Shown here: piece by piece, positions 34,445 through 42,018 of the stretch
Layout: each line of letters opens with the position of its first letter
How positions within the stretch are numbered: the first letter of the stretch is position 1
Source of the DNA: JBMOMT01 sp049324835
Lineage (GTDB): Bacteria > Chloroflexota > Anaerolineae > CAYNKW01
Direction of reading: 5' to 3'
Length of the DNA stretch: 64,000 nucleotides
Assembly (NCBI GenBank): GCA_049324835.1
Contig: JBMOMT010000019.1
Location: forward strand, 1-64,000
Notes under the pieces: model-generated
Seen by the model: the letters and a program-made list of their open reading frames with translations, nothing else
What the model was told of the DNA's origin: nothing
Database searches by the model: none
Position numbers and translations under genes: made by a program

Positions 34445-36193
34445 TCACTCCCCATCCACCTGCGCCCGCAGCAGCTTGAGCGCCGATTCGACCCCTCGCA
34501 GGCTGGTCTGCACTTCTGCCAGCTTTTCTCGCTCGGCCCGCACAAAGCGGGTGTAGGGCGCGATAGCCTCCTGGATGCGTTGGGTGCTGCGCGCCAGCTC
34601 ACGCTCGAACTGAGCCGTCATGCCAGCCATGATCTGGCCGCGCATGTCGGCGATTTTGTTCTTCAAGTCGGTTTTGGCCTGGCGGCGTTTAGAGGGCAGC
34701 ACGAACAACCCCAGGGCGGCCAGCGCGCCAGCGGCCAGCACGCCAGTGACATCGGCGGCAGTGGTGGTCAGCGCGATGGTGAGGATGGCGCCCAGGCCCA
34801 CCGCCCCCGCTTCGATAGACGCCGCCAGCGCCACGGCAAAGCGTACACTTTCGGCCAGCTCGGCGGCTTCGCGTTCCTTGTCGTAGCTGGCCACTGCCCG
34901 CGAGGCCGCCCGGCCCACCGAATCGAGCAGCGCCCGGCGGTTGTACTCGAACTGCCCGCCCACCTGGCCGATGAAACGGTCGTCGCTTTTGATCGAGCGG
35001 CGCTTTTCCAGGTAATCCATCACCGCCTGCCACTGGCGCAGGTCTTTTTCCACCATCCAATCGATCAGCTCCTGCACGGCGCTGTCGATGCGCTGCGGCG
35101 TATCGGCCACCACCTGGCGCTCGAACGCGCCCCGCACGCGCGAGGTGTTGATCAGATCCAGCACCCGCGCCAGGCGCACCGTCTCGTCGAAAAACTCCAG
35201 GCCGCGCGCTTCCATCTCGTGCAGCAGATTCTCGATGTCTGCCAGGCGGAAGCGAAAGTCGCGCTGCATGTCTTCGGTGTACACGCCGGTCTGGCCTTCG
35301 ATGTCGTCGATGGTCGCAAAATCGGCCTGCAGCAGGTTGAGGCGCGAGCCGATCACCTCCAGATAGCGGCTGGTCAAATGCTGGCCCACACCCAGCGGGT
35401 TGAGGAATTTGAGCTGGATGCGGCTGGTTTGATCCAGCGATTCCAGAATGTAACGTTCCAGCGGGCCAAAGCGGCTGGCCTGCCACAACCGGGCCTGCGT
35501 TTCCGGGTCGGCAGCGTTCTTGGCCTGCAGGGCCAGTCTGGCCGAAACGGGAAACATCTCGGGCACGAAACCCAGCAGCAGCCTGGCGTTCTCGGCGATA
35601 AAATCCAACACCTGCTGCACCTGGGCTTCGTCCTCAAGGATATCCACCTTGTTGACGACGACGACCACTTTTTTGCCCCAACTGCGAATCCTTTCCAGAA
35701 AGGCGCGTTCACTCTCGGTAAAGGGACGGTCGGCAGAAGTGACAAACAGCACCAGGTCGCTGCGCGGCACAAAGTCCTGGGTGATCTCTTCGTGGCGGCG
35801 GATGACGGCGTTGGTGCCGGGGGTATCCACGATGTTGATCTCGCTCAAAAAGCTCACCGGCAGGCTCAGCGACAGCACAAACTCCTCCGCAGGCTCGCGG
35901 ACCACTTCTGGCCCATACTTGAGGACGTGAATCTGAGCCGTGGTGGGCGTGACCCCCTCGGCCAGCAATCGCTGGCCGAGCAGAGCGTTGATGACCGCCG
36001 ATTTGCCGGCGTTAAACTCGCCGACGACGACCAGCAGAAAAAGCTCGTCCAGTTGGGCCAACGATTTTTGCAGGGTGGTCAGGTCTTCAGGCGTGGCCTC
36101 GAAGCGGGCCAGGGCCACGGTGAGGGCCTCCAACTGGCGGCGCTCTTCTTTGAGTTGTTGACGCTGTTGCTCGTTCAGAATGGTGTGGAGCAA
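34445..36193 (-). CDS. Bacterial dynamin-like GTPase
   Basis: The 582-residue protein has a full dynamin-type GTPase domain: G1 GEFNAGKS (58-65), the G2 threonine region VTPTTAQ, G3 DTPGTN (123-128) and G4 NKVD (181-184). A long helical stalk follows, then a hydrophobic paddle region (about 455-510, AGAVGLGAILTIALTTTAAD) and a C-terminal coiled coil. This layout matches bacterial dynamin-like proteins that bind and remodel membranes; some protect against phage or membrane stress. TTG 36193 is the start, with a perfect AAGGAGG 6 bases upstream and a hairpin just before that. It is the first gene of a three-gene unit with a small protein and a nucleotidyltransferase. Confidence 0.9.
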   Translation of the reverse strand: MLHTILNEQQRQQLKEERRQLEALTVALARFEATPEDLTTLQKSLAQLDELFLLVVVGEFNAGKSAVINALLGQRLLAEGVTPTTAQIHVLKYGPEVVREPAEEFVLSLSLPVSFLSEINIVDTPGTNAVIRRHEEITQDFVPRSDLVLFVTSADRPFTESERAFLERIRSWGKKVVVVVNKVDILEDEAQVQQVLDFIAENARLLLGFVPEMFPVSARLALQAKNAADPETQARLWQASRFGPLERYILESLDQTSRIQLKFLNPLGVGQHLTSRYLEVIGSRLNLLQADFATIDDIEGQTGVYTEDMQRDFRFRLADIENLLHEMEARGLEFFDETVRLARVLDLINTSRVRGAFERQVVADTPQRIDSAVQELIDWMVEKDLRQWQAVMDYLEKRRSIKSDDRFIGQVGGQFEYNRRALLDSVGRAASRAVASYDKEREAAELAESVRFAVALAASIEAGAVGLGAILTIALTTTAADVTGVLAAGALAALGLFVLPSKRRQAKTDLKNKIADMRGQIMAGMTAQFERELARSTQRIQEAIAPYTRFVRAEREKLAEVQTSLRGVESALKLLRAQVDGE

Positions 36194-36208
36194 GATCGGC
36201 CTCCTTGC

Positions 36209-36229
36209 GCCGGGCTAAAAAAGCCCGGC
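36209..36229 (-). other. Hairpin next to the dynamin ribosome-binding site
   Basis: GCCGGGCT and AGCCCGGC (8 bp) surround a 5-base loop, ending 4 bases from the AAGGAGG of the dynamin gene in the transcript. It could affect access of the ribosome. Confidence 0.6.
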
Positions 36230-36254
36230 AGCGACGGCGCATTCCATGGGCGAT

Positions 36255-36283
36255 ATTGTACCTGCAAATCCCGTCACAGGCAA
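36255..36283 (-). promoter_or_regulatory. Sigma-70 promoter of the dynamin gene
   Basis: On the minus strand TTGCCT (36283-36278), a 17-base spacer and TACAAT (36260-36255). Transcription would start near 36248, leaving a leader of about 55 bases. Confidence 0.72.
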
Positions 36284-36329
36284 ACCGACCCGCGATCAGA
36301 GGTGCATTTCGGTCTGGGGGTGAATTTTC

Positions 36330-36424
36330 ATCCTCCTGCAGGGTTTTGGTGCACCAAAGCCGTTTCCTCCCGTTCCGCAACGCTACGTGGGTGCAACTCG
36401 CCCCGACTGAACCTGCGGGAAGAT
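36330..36424. repeat. PAL-1 palindromic element, copy E (diverged)
   Basis: ATCCTCCTGCAGG (36330-36342) and CCTGCGGGAAGAT (36412-36424) are imperfect versions of the family arms. The flank TAGACTG also matches copy C. It lies upstream of the dynamin promoter rather than within a leader. Confidence 0.78.
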
Positions 36425-36469
36425 AGACTGCCCCAAAAGCAAAATACACCTATGCCCAGGGTAGTGCGC

Positions 36470-36499
36470 AAAAAAGGCCGGCTGTGCGCCGGCCCTTTT
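36470..36499 (-). terminator. Intrinsic terminator of the twin-ArsA operon
   Basis: GGCCGGC (36476-36482) and GCCGGCC (36488-36494) pair around a 5-base loop. On the minus strand a run of five or more T follows. It lies just after the stop of the TPR gene at 36524. Confidence 0.88.
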
Positions 36500-36523
36500 G
36501 AAACACACACCAGGCGGCAGGCT

Positions 36524-37159
36524 TTAGCCATCCGAAGGGACATCCGGAAACCCGGCGGTTGGTTCTTTGGGCTGCCGCCCTTTTTTGAGCGCGATCCGGG
36601 CGGCGGCGGCATAGAACGATCCGGGCATCTCGTCGATCACTTTGTTGAACTCGGTGCGCGCCCGGGCCTCGTTTCCCTGGCGTAGACAGGCCACTCCCAG
36701 GTTGTAGCGCGCGGCGGCTTCGTGCTTGTGACCCAGCGAGCCGGAGGCGCCATCCAGCAACCCTTCCAGCAGGTGCACACTTGCGGCCAGGTGGCCCTGC
36801 TGCAACAGGTGCACCGCCTGATTCAACAAAGCCACCTGTCGACCGGGGCCATCGGGCCGGAGTTGCAGCGCCAGGCGATACAACCAGGCCGCCGGCGCGT
36901 GACGCCCCCGGCGGGCCAGTTGATTGCCCACATCCACCAACAACCGGCTGCGCATGGTGATGAGATAGATGACCAGGATGAAAAACACCGGGTGAAGCGA
37001 CTGCCCCGCAGCCAGCGAAATCACCAGCAAGAGGCCGCCGACGACGATCACCTCGATGGCAAACTGGAGCGAAAAACCCTCACGGCGCAGCACCGAGAGG
37101 CTGCCCATGCCCAGGATGTAGAGCAGGGCGATCAGAACCAGCAGCAGATGAGGCTCCAC
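36524..37159 (-). CDS. Membrane-anchored TPR-like protein of the twin-ArsA operon
   Basis: The 211-residue product has two or three N-terminal hydrophobic segments (about 4-20, 33-52, 56-70). A helical-repeat domain follows with TPR-like spacing, for example AAWLYRLALQLRPDGPG and AAARYNLGVACLRQGNEARA, where A, Y/L, G and A fall in the expected places. It starts with GTG 37159, with GGAGG 7 bases upstream, 27 bases after the second ArsA-like gene. TPR proteins mediate protein-protein contacts, so this one may dock the ATPases at the membrane. No enzyme motif is visible. Confidence 0.72.
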   Translation of the reverse strand: MEPHLLLVLIALLYILGMGSLSVLRREGFSLQFAIEVIVVGGLLLVISLAAGQSLHPVFFILVIYLITMRSRLLVDVGNQLARRGRHAPAAWLYRLALQLRPDGPGRQVALLNQAVHLLQQGHLAASVHLLEGLLDGASGSLGHKHEAAARYNLGVACLRQGNEARARTEFNKVIDEMPGSFYAAAARIALKKGRQPKEPTAGFPDVPSDG

Positions 37160-37186
37160 GCTCTGTCCTCCCTCACGGCCCGGCGC

Positions 37187-38161
37187 TCAGACAAACAGGT
37201 GCTCCGCCGTGCGTTTGAGCATCTCCACGCCGCGCACTTCGGTCTCGAACAGCGGCACGATCGAACGAACGTCGGGGAAACTGCGCCAGATCTCGTCCAT
37301 GTAATCGCTCTGCATGGCCACCCGGTTGCGCACAAAGTCGGGAGCGTCATCACCCACCGATTCTTTTTCGATGAGCATGTTGACCACCACCCCACCCACC
37401 GGGATGCCGAAATCGTGGAACCAGGCGATAAAGCGTTTGATGACGGCGATGGGCAGCGCTTCCGGCAGGGTGACGAAAAAGAAGGCCGTCTTGGCGTCGT
37501 CGGTGAGCAGGCCTTTGGCGTGTTCCATACGCTGGCGAAAGTTGACCAGATACTCCATGAGCGGGTCTTTTTCCTGTTTTTTCTTGCGGAAGGAGAGCAG
37601 ATCACGCAGGCTCTGCGCTTCCTGCCGGCTCTGCATCATCTTGTTGACCCACATGCCGTAAACCGACGACATACCCAGCAGGCGACGGGCGTTGGCCGTG
37701 GGGGCCGTATCGAACACATAGGCCTCGTATTTGTCCTCGAACATGACGTCGATCATGTTCTCGAACATGGCCGATTCTTCAAAGGCCGGATTCATGGTGG
37801 CCGACTCGACGAACTCGTCGGCTTTGGTTTTGATGTCGGCGAATTTGAGGAACCACTCGATCTTTTCGCGGATCTCACGCTTGGACTTTTCGATGGTCTC
37901 GCGGGTGTCGATCTCGTAGGCCCACAGGTTGGGCACGCCGGTCACCGCAGTCGGCTTGCCGAACACATCCTGATCCAGCATGGAGGTCAGGCTGTGCACC
38001 GGGTTGGTGGAGGCCAGCAGGGTGCGCCGACCCTGTTGGGCCAGCCAGAGCGACGCCGCACCGGCCAGCACGGTTTTGCCCACGCCGCCCTTGCCGCCGA
38101 AAAAGGCATATTTGAGGTTGGGATGTTCAACCAGGAACTGAGCCATATCTTTTTCGATCAT
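37187..38161 (-). CDS. ArsA/Get3-like ATPase, second subunit (switch I Asp replaced by Asn)
   Basis: The 324-residue P-loop ATPase has the deviant Walker A GGKGGVGKT (22-30) of the ArsA/Get3/MinD class. Switch I reads STNPVHSL (51-58), where ArsA and Get3 have STDPAHS, so the catalytic aspartate is asparagine. Switch II keeps DTAPT (151-155) but continues ANARR instead of GHTLR. There are no cysteines at all, so it can neither coordinate arsenite by the ArsA mechanism nor form the Get3 zinc-CxxC dimer. Its ATG overlaps the stop of the first ATPase by 4 bases, as expected for a heterodimer. An alternative reading is a MinD-like positioning protein. Confidence 0.85.
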   Translation of the reverse strand: MIEKDMAQFLVEHPNLKYAFFGGKGGVGKTVLAGAASLWLAQQGRRTLLASTNPVHSLTSMLDQDVFGKPTAVTGVPNLWAYEIDTRETIEKSKREIREKIEWFLKFADIKTKADEFVESATMNPAFEESAMFENMIDVMFEDKYEAYVFDTAPTANARRLLGMSSVYGMWVNKMMQSRQEAQSLRDLLSFRKKKQEKDPLMEYLVNFRQRMEHAKGLLTDDAKTAFFFVTLPEALPIAVIKRFIAWFHDFGIPVGGVVVNMLIEKESVGDDAPDFVRNRVAMQSDYMDEIWRSFPDVRSIVPLFETEVRGVEMLKRTAEHLFV

Positions 38162-39138
38162 GCCGCACCTCCGAACATGACCTCGGCCATTTTCTGGATC
38201 ATCGGCAGGCCGGTGATGTCGCGCTCGAACTCGGGGATGTGGGCCAGCACCTCGTCGCCAAACAGATCGCCGATGCGCTTCAGGTAGCCCTTTTGCATCG
38301 CTAAACGGTTGCGCAAATAGTCGGGGATGTTTTGCTGCGCCAGTTCCGGCGGGATCACCCGGTTGACCACGTAACCGGAAAGAGGCACCTGGAATTTGGC
38401 AAAGAGACCGGCCGCTTTGCGCGTGTCCAGAATGGCCATCTCTTCCGGGATGATGACGAAAAAGAAGGCCGTCCTGATCTTGTCGGTGAGGATGCTGGAC
38501 GAGGTGTTGATGCGATATTTGATGTCCTGCAGCTCACGCAGGATTTTATCCTCCTCGGTTTCTTTGTCGCGCTTCATCAGCGCCGCCACCTGGGCATATT
38601 CCTCCATCTCTTCGCGCAGGGCGGTGATCTTGCCAATCCATTCGTCGTAGACGCTGGCCATACTCAGGTAATAGAGAGCGTGGCCCAGCGGCACCAGGTC
38701 ATAGATGTAATAATCGTACTCGCCGCCGACGACGATATCCACCACCCGGTCAAAGATGGCGCTTTCCTCCATGGCCGGTTCGGCGGCGGCGGCCTGGATA
38801 TAATCGTCGATCTCTGGCGGCACCTGGTCCATGCCATACATCTCGCGGATCTTGTGCCGGATCTCGTCCTGGTATTCCCGGATCTGTTGATCGGCGTCGA
38901 TCTCTTGGGCAAACAGGTTGGGCATGATCTCGACCGCGCCCCTGCCGAAAATATCACGCTGAAAGATATCGCTCAACGAGGCCTGGGGATCGACCGAAAA
39001 GACCAGCACCCTGTGGCCCTGCTGGGCCAGCCAATAGGCGGTGGCCGCAGAAAAGGTGGTTTTGCCCAGCCCGCCTTTGCCGCCGAACATGATGTAGCGC
39101 CGTTCGGGGTGTTCGTCAAAGATTTTTGCCAGTGACAA
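38158..39138 (-). CDS. ArsA/Get3-like ATPase, first subunit (degenerate switch II)
   Basis: The 326-residue protein is paralogous to the next gene along its length. Walker A is GGKGGLGKTT (19-28). Switch I is SVDPQASLSD (48-57) with the catalytic Asp50 kept. Switch II is DLVPLGH (147-153) in place of DTAPTGH. There are no cysteines. The acidic mid-region (KRDKETEEDK, about 190-200) is a likely flexible lid. It follows the two small paralogous proteins (21 bases after the nearest stop) and overlaps its partner gene. By family it should couple ATP binding to capture or delivery of a client, perhaps a hydrophobic protein segment. The substrate is unknown. Confidence 0.86.
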   Translation of the reverse strand: MSLAKIFDEHPERRYIMFGGKGGLGKTTFSAATAYWLAQQGHRVLVFSVDPQASLSDIFQRDIFGRGAVEIMPNLFAQEIDADQQIREYQDEIRHKIREMYGMDQVPPEIDDYIQAAAAEPAMEESAIFDRVVDIVVGGEYDYYIYDLVPLGHALYYLSMASVYDEWIGKITALREEMEEYAQVAALMKRDKETEEDKILRELQDIKYRINTSSSILTDKIRTAFFFVIIPEEMAILDTRKAAGLFAKFQVPLSGYVVNRVIPPELAQQNIPDYLRNRLAMQKGYLKRIGDLFGDEVLAHIPEFERDITGLPMIQKMAEVMFGGAA

Positions 39139-39159
39139 CGTAACCTCCTTTTCCCAGCC

Positions 39160-39438
39160 CTATGCCAGAGCGTCGGTCAGATCGCGTTCACGCAACATGC
39201 GCCGCTTCCAGGTGGCGATCTGGGGCACCACGTAGGGCAGCAGGCGCAACGAATAATAGGGCGGCAGGATGGGAATGCCCAACAGATCGCCCATGGTGAT
39301 GAGGATGAACAGGTGCTCCATGCTGCCGCGGGTCTTGAGGGCATAGCGGGTCATGTCGTGGCCGGCCATGCCATACAGGGTGCTCTTGAAAGCATCCAAG
39401 AACCGGCGAAACCCGCCTCTCTTTTCTTCTTCTGTCAT
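39160..39438 (-). CDS. Small paralogous protein B of the twin-ArsA operon
   Basis: The 92-residue product shares its C-terminal two-thirds with the neighbouring 94-residue protein: EHLFxLI, GDLLGIPILPPYY, LRLLPY, then TWKRxMLRERDLTD. The central stretch (about residues 42-72) is hydrophobic with prolines, a possible re-entrant or tail-anchored-like segment, followed by a basic region and an acidic end. ATG 39438 has AGGAGAG 6 bases upstream. It lies 21 bases before the first ArsA-like gene. I know no characterised homolog. Confidence 0.75.
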   Translation of the reverse strand: MTEEEKRGGFRRFLDAFKSTLYGMAGHDMTRYALKTRGSMEHLFILITMGDLLGIPILPPYYSLRLLPYVVPQIATWKRRMLRERDLTDALA

Positions 39439-39499
39439 GTATTCTCTCCTTAACGCAAAACTCAAAACATCTCTGGCGTGAAACGTACTGTGTATTCCG

Positions 39500-39537
39500 T
39501 CATGCACCACGCAATACGCAATACGCAATACGTTTCA
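39500..39537. repeat. ACGCAATACGCAATACG tandem tract
   Basis: Tandem 8-base units of the form CGCAATA lead directly into TTTCACG. The tract sits between the two small paralogs and supplies the stop codon of the upstream one. It is the same kind of simple tract seen inside the glycosyltransferase genes. Confidence 0.7.
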
Positions 39538-39819
39538 CGTGTCAAAGTCGGCCAGGTCGGTCAGATCACGCTCGCGTAACATGTTACGCTTCCAGGTCTC
39601 GATAGAAGGCGCCACGTAGGGCAGCAGCCGCAGGGCATAATAGGGCGGCAGAATCGGGATGCCCAACAGATCACCAAAGACGATCAACACAAAGAGATGC
39701 TCGATCCGCGCCCGTTCCTGCCTCAGGTCGCGCACCATCTCATAGATCGTTGCGCCATAGATCATTTCACCCACGGCGCGCACCAGGGCGCGCAACCTGC
39801 GTCCGATTTCCATCTTCAT
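39535..39819 (-). CDS. Small paralogous protein A of the twin-ArsA operon
   Basis: The 94-residue product has a basic N-terminal helix (RRLRALVRAVG) followed by the same core as its neighbour (EHLFVLIVFGDLLGIPILPP, then LRLLPYVAPSIETWKR). Identity with protein B is high over the last 60 residues and low before that. It has one central hydrophobic stretch and no cysteine. No ribosome-binding site is clear before the ATG at 39819. It is the first gene of the five-gene operon. It may be a client, a subunit or a membrane adaptor of the ATPase pair. Confidence 0.72.
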   Translation of the reverse strand: MKMEIGRRLRALVRAVGEMIYGATIYEMVRDLRQERARIEHLFVLIVFGDLLGIPILPPYYALRLLPYVAPSIETWKRNMLRERDLTDLADFDT

Positions 39820-39938
39820 GGCGAACGCGCCGCCAATCTAGATTCCAACACGGTGTTCGGTCTGTAGAGGTTTCACCCTGGGCTCCTGTCTGAGACACAA
39901 CAGGCCGCGGCCAGGGCCACATCTGTGTCATAATCAGA

Positions 39939-39969
39939 GTGGGAGAGCCTCTGTGAGAGGCCCTCCCAC
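39939..39969 (-). terminator. Terminator-like hairpin after cstA
   Basis: GTGGGAGaGCCTCT and AGAGGCcCTCCCAC form a long stem with a 3-base loop, about 25 bases past the cstA stop. No T-run follows, so termination is likely but unproven. Confidence 0.6.
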
Positions 39970-39994
39970 GAAAAGAGGCAAGGGATACGACTGC

Positions 39995-41734
39995 TTACGC
40001 CTTGGCCTTGACGGTTGCGCGGGTGCGCTGCACGGCCTGCCAGGCATCCCAGCCCAGGAACAAAGCAGCAACCACCAGGAAGGCCGACACCAGGCCGATG
40101 ATCAGGTTGGCGATGAACACCTTGGGGTCGGCACCGGCCAGCTTGCCAAAAGACTCCACGGCTTTCCAGACCAGGGCGGCGATGGTGGTCACGTACATGA
40201 ACAGGAAGGGCCAGATGGTCCACTGGTAGTTCTTGCCCTTTTGCATCAGCCACAGGGTGATGAGCAGCAGGGCCAGCGAGGCCATGAGCTGGTTGGCCGC
40301 GCCAAAGACCACCCAGATCTGCAAAAAGGGCACCAGCCAGATCAGCACCAGGGTCAAGATGAGGGCCACGATGCTGCCCACGTGGGCGTTCTTCAAGGCC
40401 GGCACCTGATCGCCCAGGAACTCGGCGCTGGCGACGCGCATGAAACGCACCACCAGATACATGATGGTCAACGCCATCAGCACCAGGAACACGCCGCCAT
40501 ACGGCTCGCCGATGCTTTTCGGCAGGCCCCATTGATTCATAAAGACGGCCAGTCCCTTGGAGAAGACCTGAAGCGCCGAACCTGCTGCCACGTAGCCGTC
40601 GAAACTGCCAAAAGCCACTGTAGCCGTCAGGAAAGCCATGGTGGCAAAGAACATCTCCAGGAACATGGAGCCGCCGCCGACGAACAAGGCGTCGGTCTCG
40701 TTCTCAAGCTGGCGGGCCGTACCGGAACTGGAGACCAGGCTGTGCCAGCCAGAGATAGCCCCGCAGGCGATGGTGACAAACAGGATGGGCCATAACCAGC
40801 CCAGGCCCTCCACGTTCCACGAGGTGAAGGCCGGAAAGTCGCCCATGCCGGGGCGCCAGATCAACAGACCCACCACGCCGCCGACAATGCCCACCAGCAC
40901 GATCCAGAAAGCGACATAGTTGATCGGCTGCGCCCAACGCCAGATGGGCAGCACAGCGCCGAAATAGCAGATGATCACCACCAGCAGGCTGCCGATGAAC
41001 TTGGCCTGAGTCACCTCCAGGAACCAGGTGGGCGAGGTTGCGCCGCCATAGGTGCCGTAGATGCGGGCGAAAAGATCTGGAATCGCCTGCAGCAGGTTCC
41101 GGTCGCCGACCGGCATACCCGCTCCCAGCCAGATGCCAAAGAACGAAAGCAGCACTGTCACCACAGTTGTGAGGACAATGTCCTGTTTCCACTTGTAGGT
41201 CATCTGACCAGCCAGCAGGCCAAACAGGACCACCAGGATCACGCCGAGAGGGATGCTGGGGTTGGTCATCAGGCTAAAGCCCACCAGCGTGCCAAAAGCA
41301 CCCATGATGAGCCACAGGTAAAAGTAGATGAAGATGAGGAGCAGGGTCCGGGCACGCGGCGAAATGAGGGTATAACTCAGAGCACCAAAAGTTTTACCCT
41401 CCTCGCGCATCGAGATCACAGCGCTGGCATAGTCCTGCACCCAGCCGATAAAAAACGTGCCCAGGATGATCCAGGCCAGAGCAGGCAGCCAGCCCCATTT
41501 GACGGCGATGATCGGGCCGGTGATGGGGCCCAGTGCGGCGATGGACTTGAACTGGTAACCAAAGAGGACATTACGGTTGGCCGGGGTAAAATCGACGCCG
41601 TCCATGTACATCTTGGCTGGCGTCGTCTTGTTGGGATCTGGCTGAATGACGCTTTTGTCGATGGTTTTGGCGTAAAACCCGTAGCCTATACCGATGCCCA
41701 GGATAGACAAGATCAAAACCACTATCGCATTCAT
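39995..41734 (-). CDS. cstA: Carbon starvation protein CstA-family transporter
   Basis: The 579-residue polytopic membrane protein has the CstA N-terminal pattern. GYGFYAKTIDKSVIQ is followed by PAKMYMDGVDFTPANRNVLF and the strongly conserved GYQFKSIAALGPITGPIIA. About 16 helices follow, with AISGWHSLVSSSGTARQLEN in the middle. CstA proteins import peptides or pyruvate when carbon is short. The length fits the shorter bacterial class. It is transcribed alone from a promoter about 220 bases upstream, and the leader contains a 9-bp hairpin. The neighbours (twin-ArsA operon, decarboxylase operon) are separate units on the same strand. Confidence 0.93.
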   Translation of the reverse strand: MNAIVVLILSILGIGIGYGFYAKTIDKSVIQPDPNKTTPAKMYMDGVDFTPANRNVLFGYQFKSIAALGPITGPIIAVKWGWLPALAWIILGTFFIGWVQDYASAVISMREEGKTFGALSYTLISPRARTLLLIFIYFYLWLIMGAFGTLVGFSLMTNPSIPLGVILVVLFGLLAGQMTYKWKQDIVLTTVVTVLLSFFGIWLGAGMPVGDRNLLQAIPDLFARIYGTYGGATSPTWFLEVTQAKFIGSLLVVIICYFGAVLPIWRWAQPINYVAFWIVLVGIVGGVVGLLIWRPGMGDFPAFTSWNVEGLGWLWPILFVTIACGAISGWHSLVSSSGTARQLENETDALFVGGGSMFLEMFFATMAFLTATVAFGSFDGYVAAGSALQVFSKGLAVFMNQWGLPKSIGEPYGGVFLVLMALTIMYLVVRFMRVASAEFLGDQVPALKNAHVGSIVALILTLVLIWLVPFLQIWVVFGAANQLMASLALLLITLWLMQKGKNYQWTIWPFLFMYVTTIAALVWKAVESFGKLAGADPKVFIANLIIGLVSAFLVVAALFLGWDAWQAVQRTRATVKAKA

Positions 41735-41859
41735 TTCTCGCGCTCCTTTACGCTTCGAAAGAATCGCTCAACCCCCCTGGTCGAGCACGAGACTTGGAAA
41801 ACGAGACCCCAATGTAAAAACTTGAACGATCGTCGCTAAATCACCTCCTCTCACGCAAA

Positions 41860-41892
41860 ACGACCCTTCGGCAGGTAGCGCTAAAGGGTCGT
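41860..41892 (-). promoter_or_regulatory. Hairpin with short T-run in the cstA leader (attenuator or terminator)
   Basis: ACGACCCTT and AAGGGTCGT are perfect 9-base arms around a 15-base loop, followed on the minus strand by TTTTG. It lies after the promoter at 41954-41982 and 126 bases before the cstA ATG. It could terminate the upstream operon or attenuate cstA. A purine-rich GAGAGGAGGTGA follows it. Confidence 0.58.
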
Positions 41893-41953
41893 GATGACTG
41901 GTGTTGGTATTGGATTGGTGTTGGATTCGACAAGCCCCCTTGCCTCGCCTATC

Positions 41954-41982
41954 ATTTTACCACCAAACCCGGTGAAGGTCAA
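41954..41982 (-). promoter_or_regulatory. Sigma-70 promoter of cstA
   Basis: On the minus strand TTGACC (41982-41977), a 17-base spacer and TAAAAT (41959-41954). The transcript would have a leader of about 210 bases before the cstA ATG. Confidence 0.68.
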
Positions 41983-42018
41983 GCTCTTTTCAGGCGCGGC
42001 AGCAAACTCGTCGCGGGG

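Noticed and set aside
37187..39138. Arsenite resistance by the two ArsA-like ATPases
   Set aside because: Neither protein has any cysteine to bind arsenite, and no arsB, arsD or arsR is nearby.
41886..41956. A 24-residue leader peptide before cstA ending within the hairpin
   Set aside because: Its ATG overlaps the -10 box of the likely promoter, so it would not be transcribed, and it has no ribosome-binding site.
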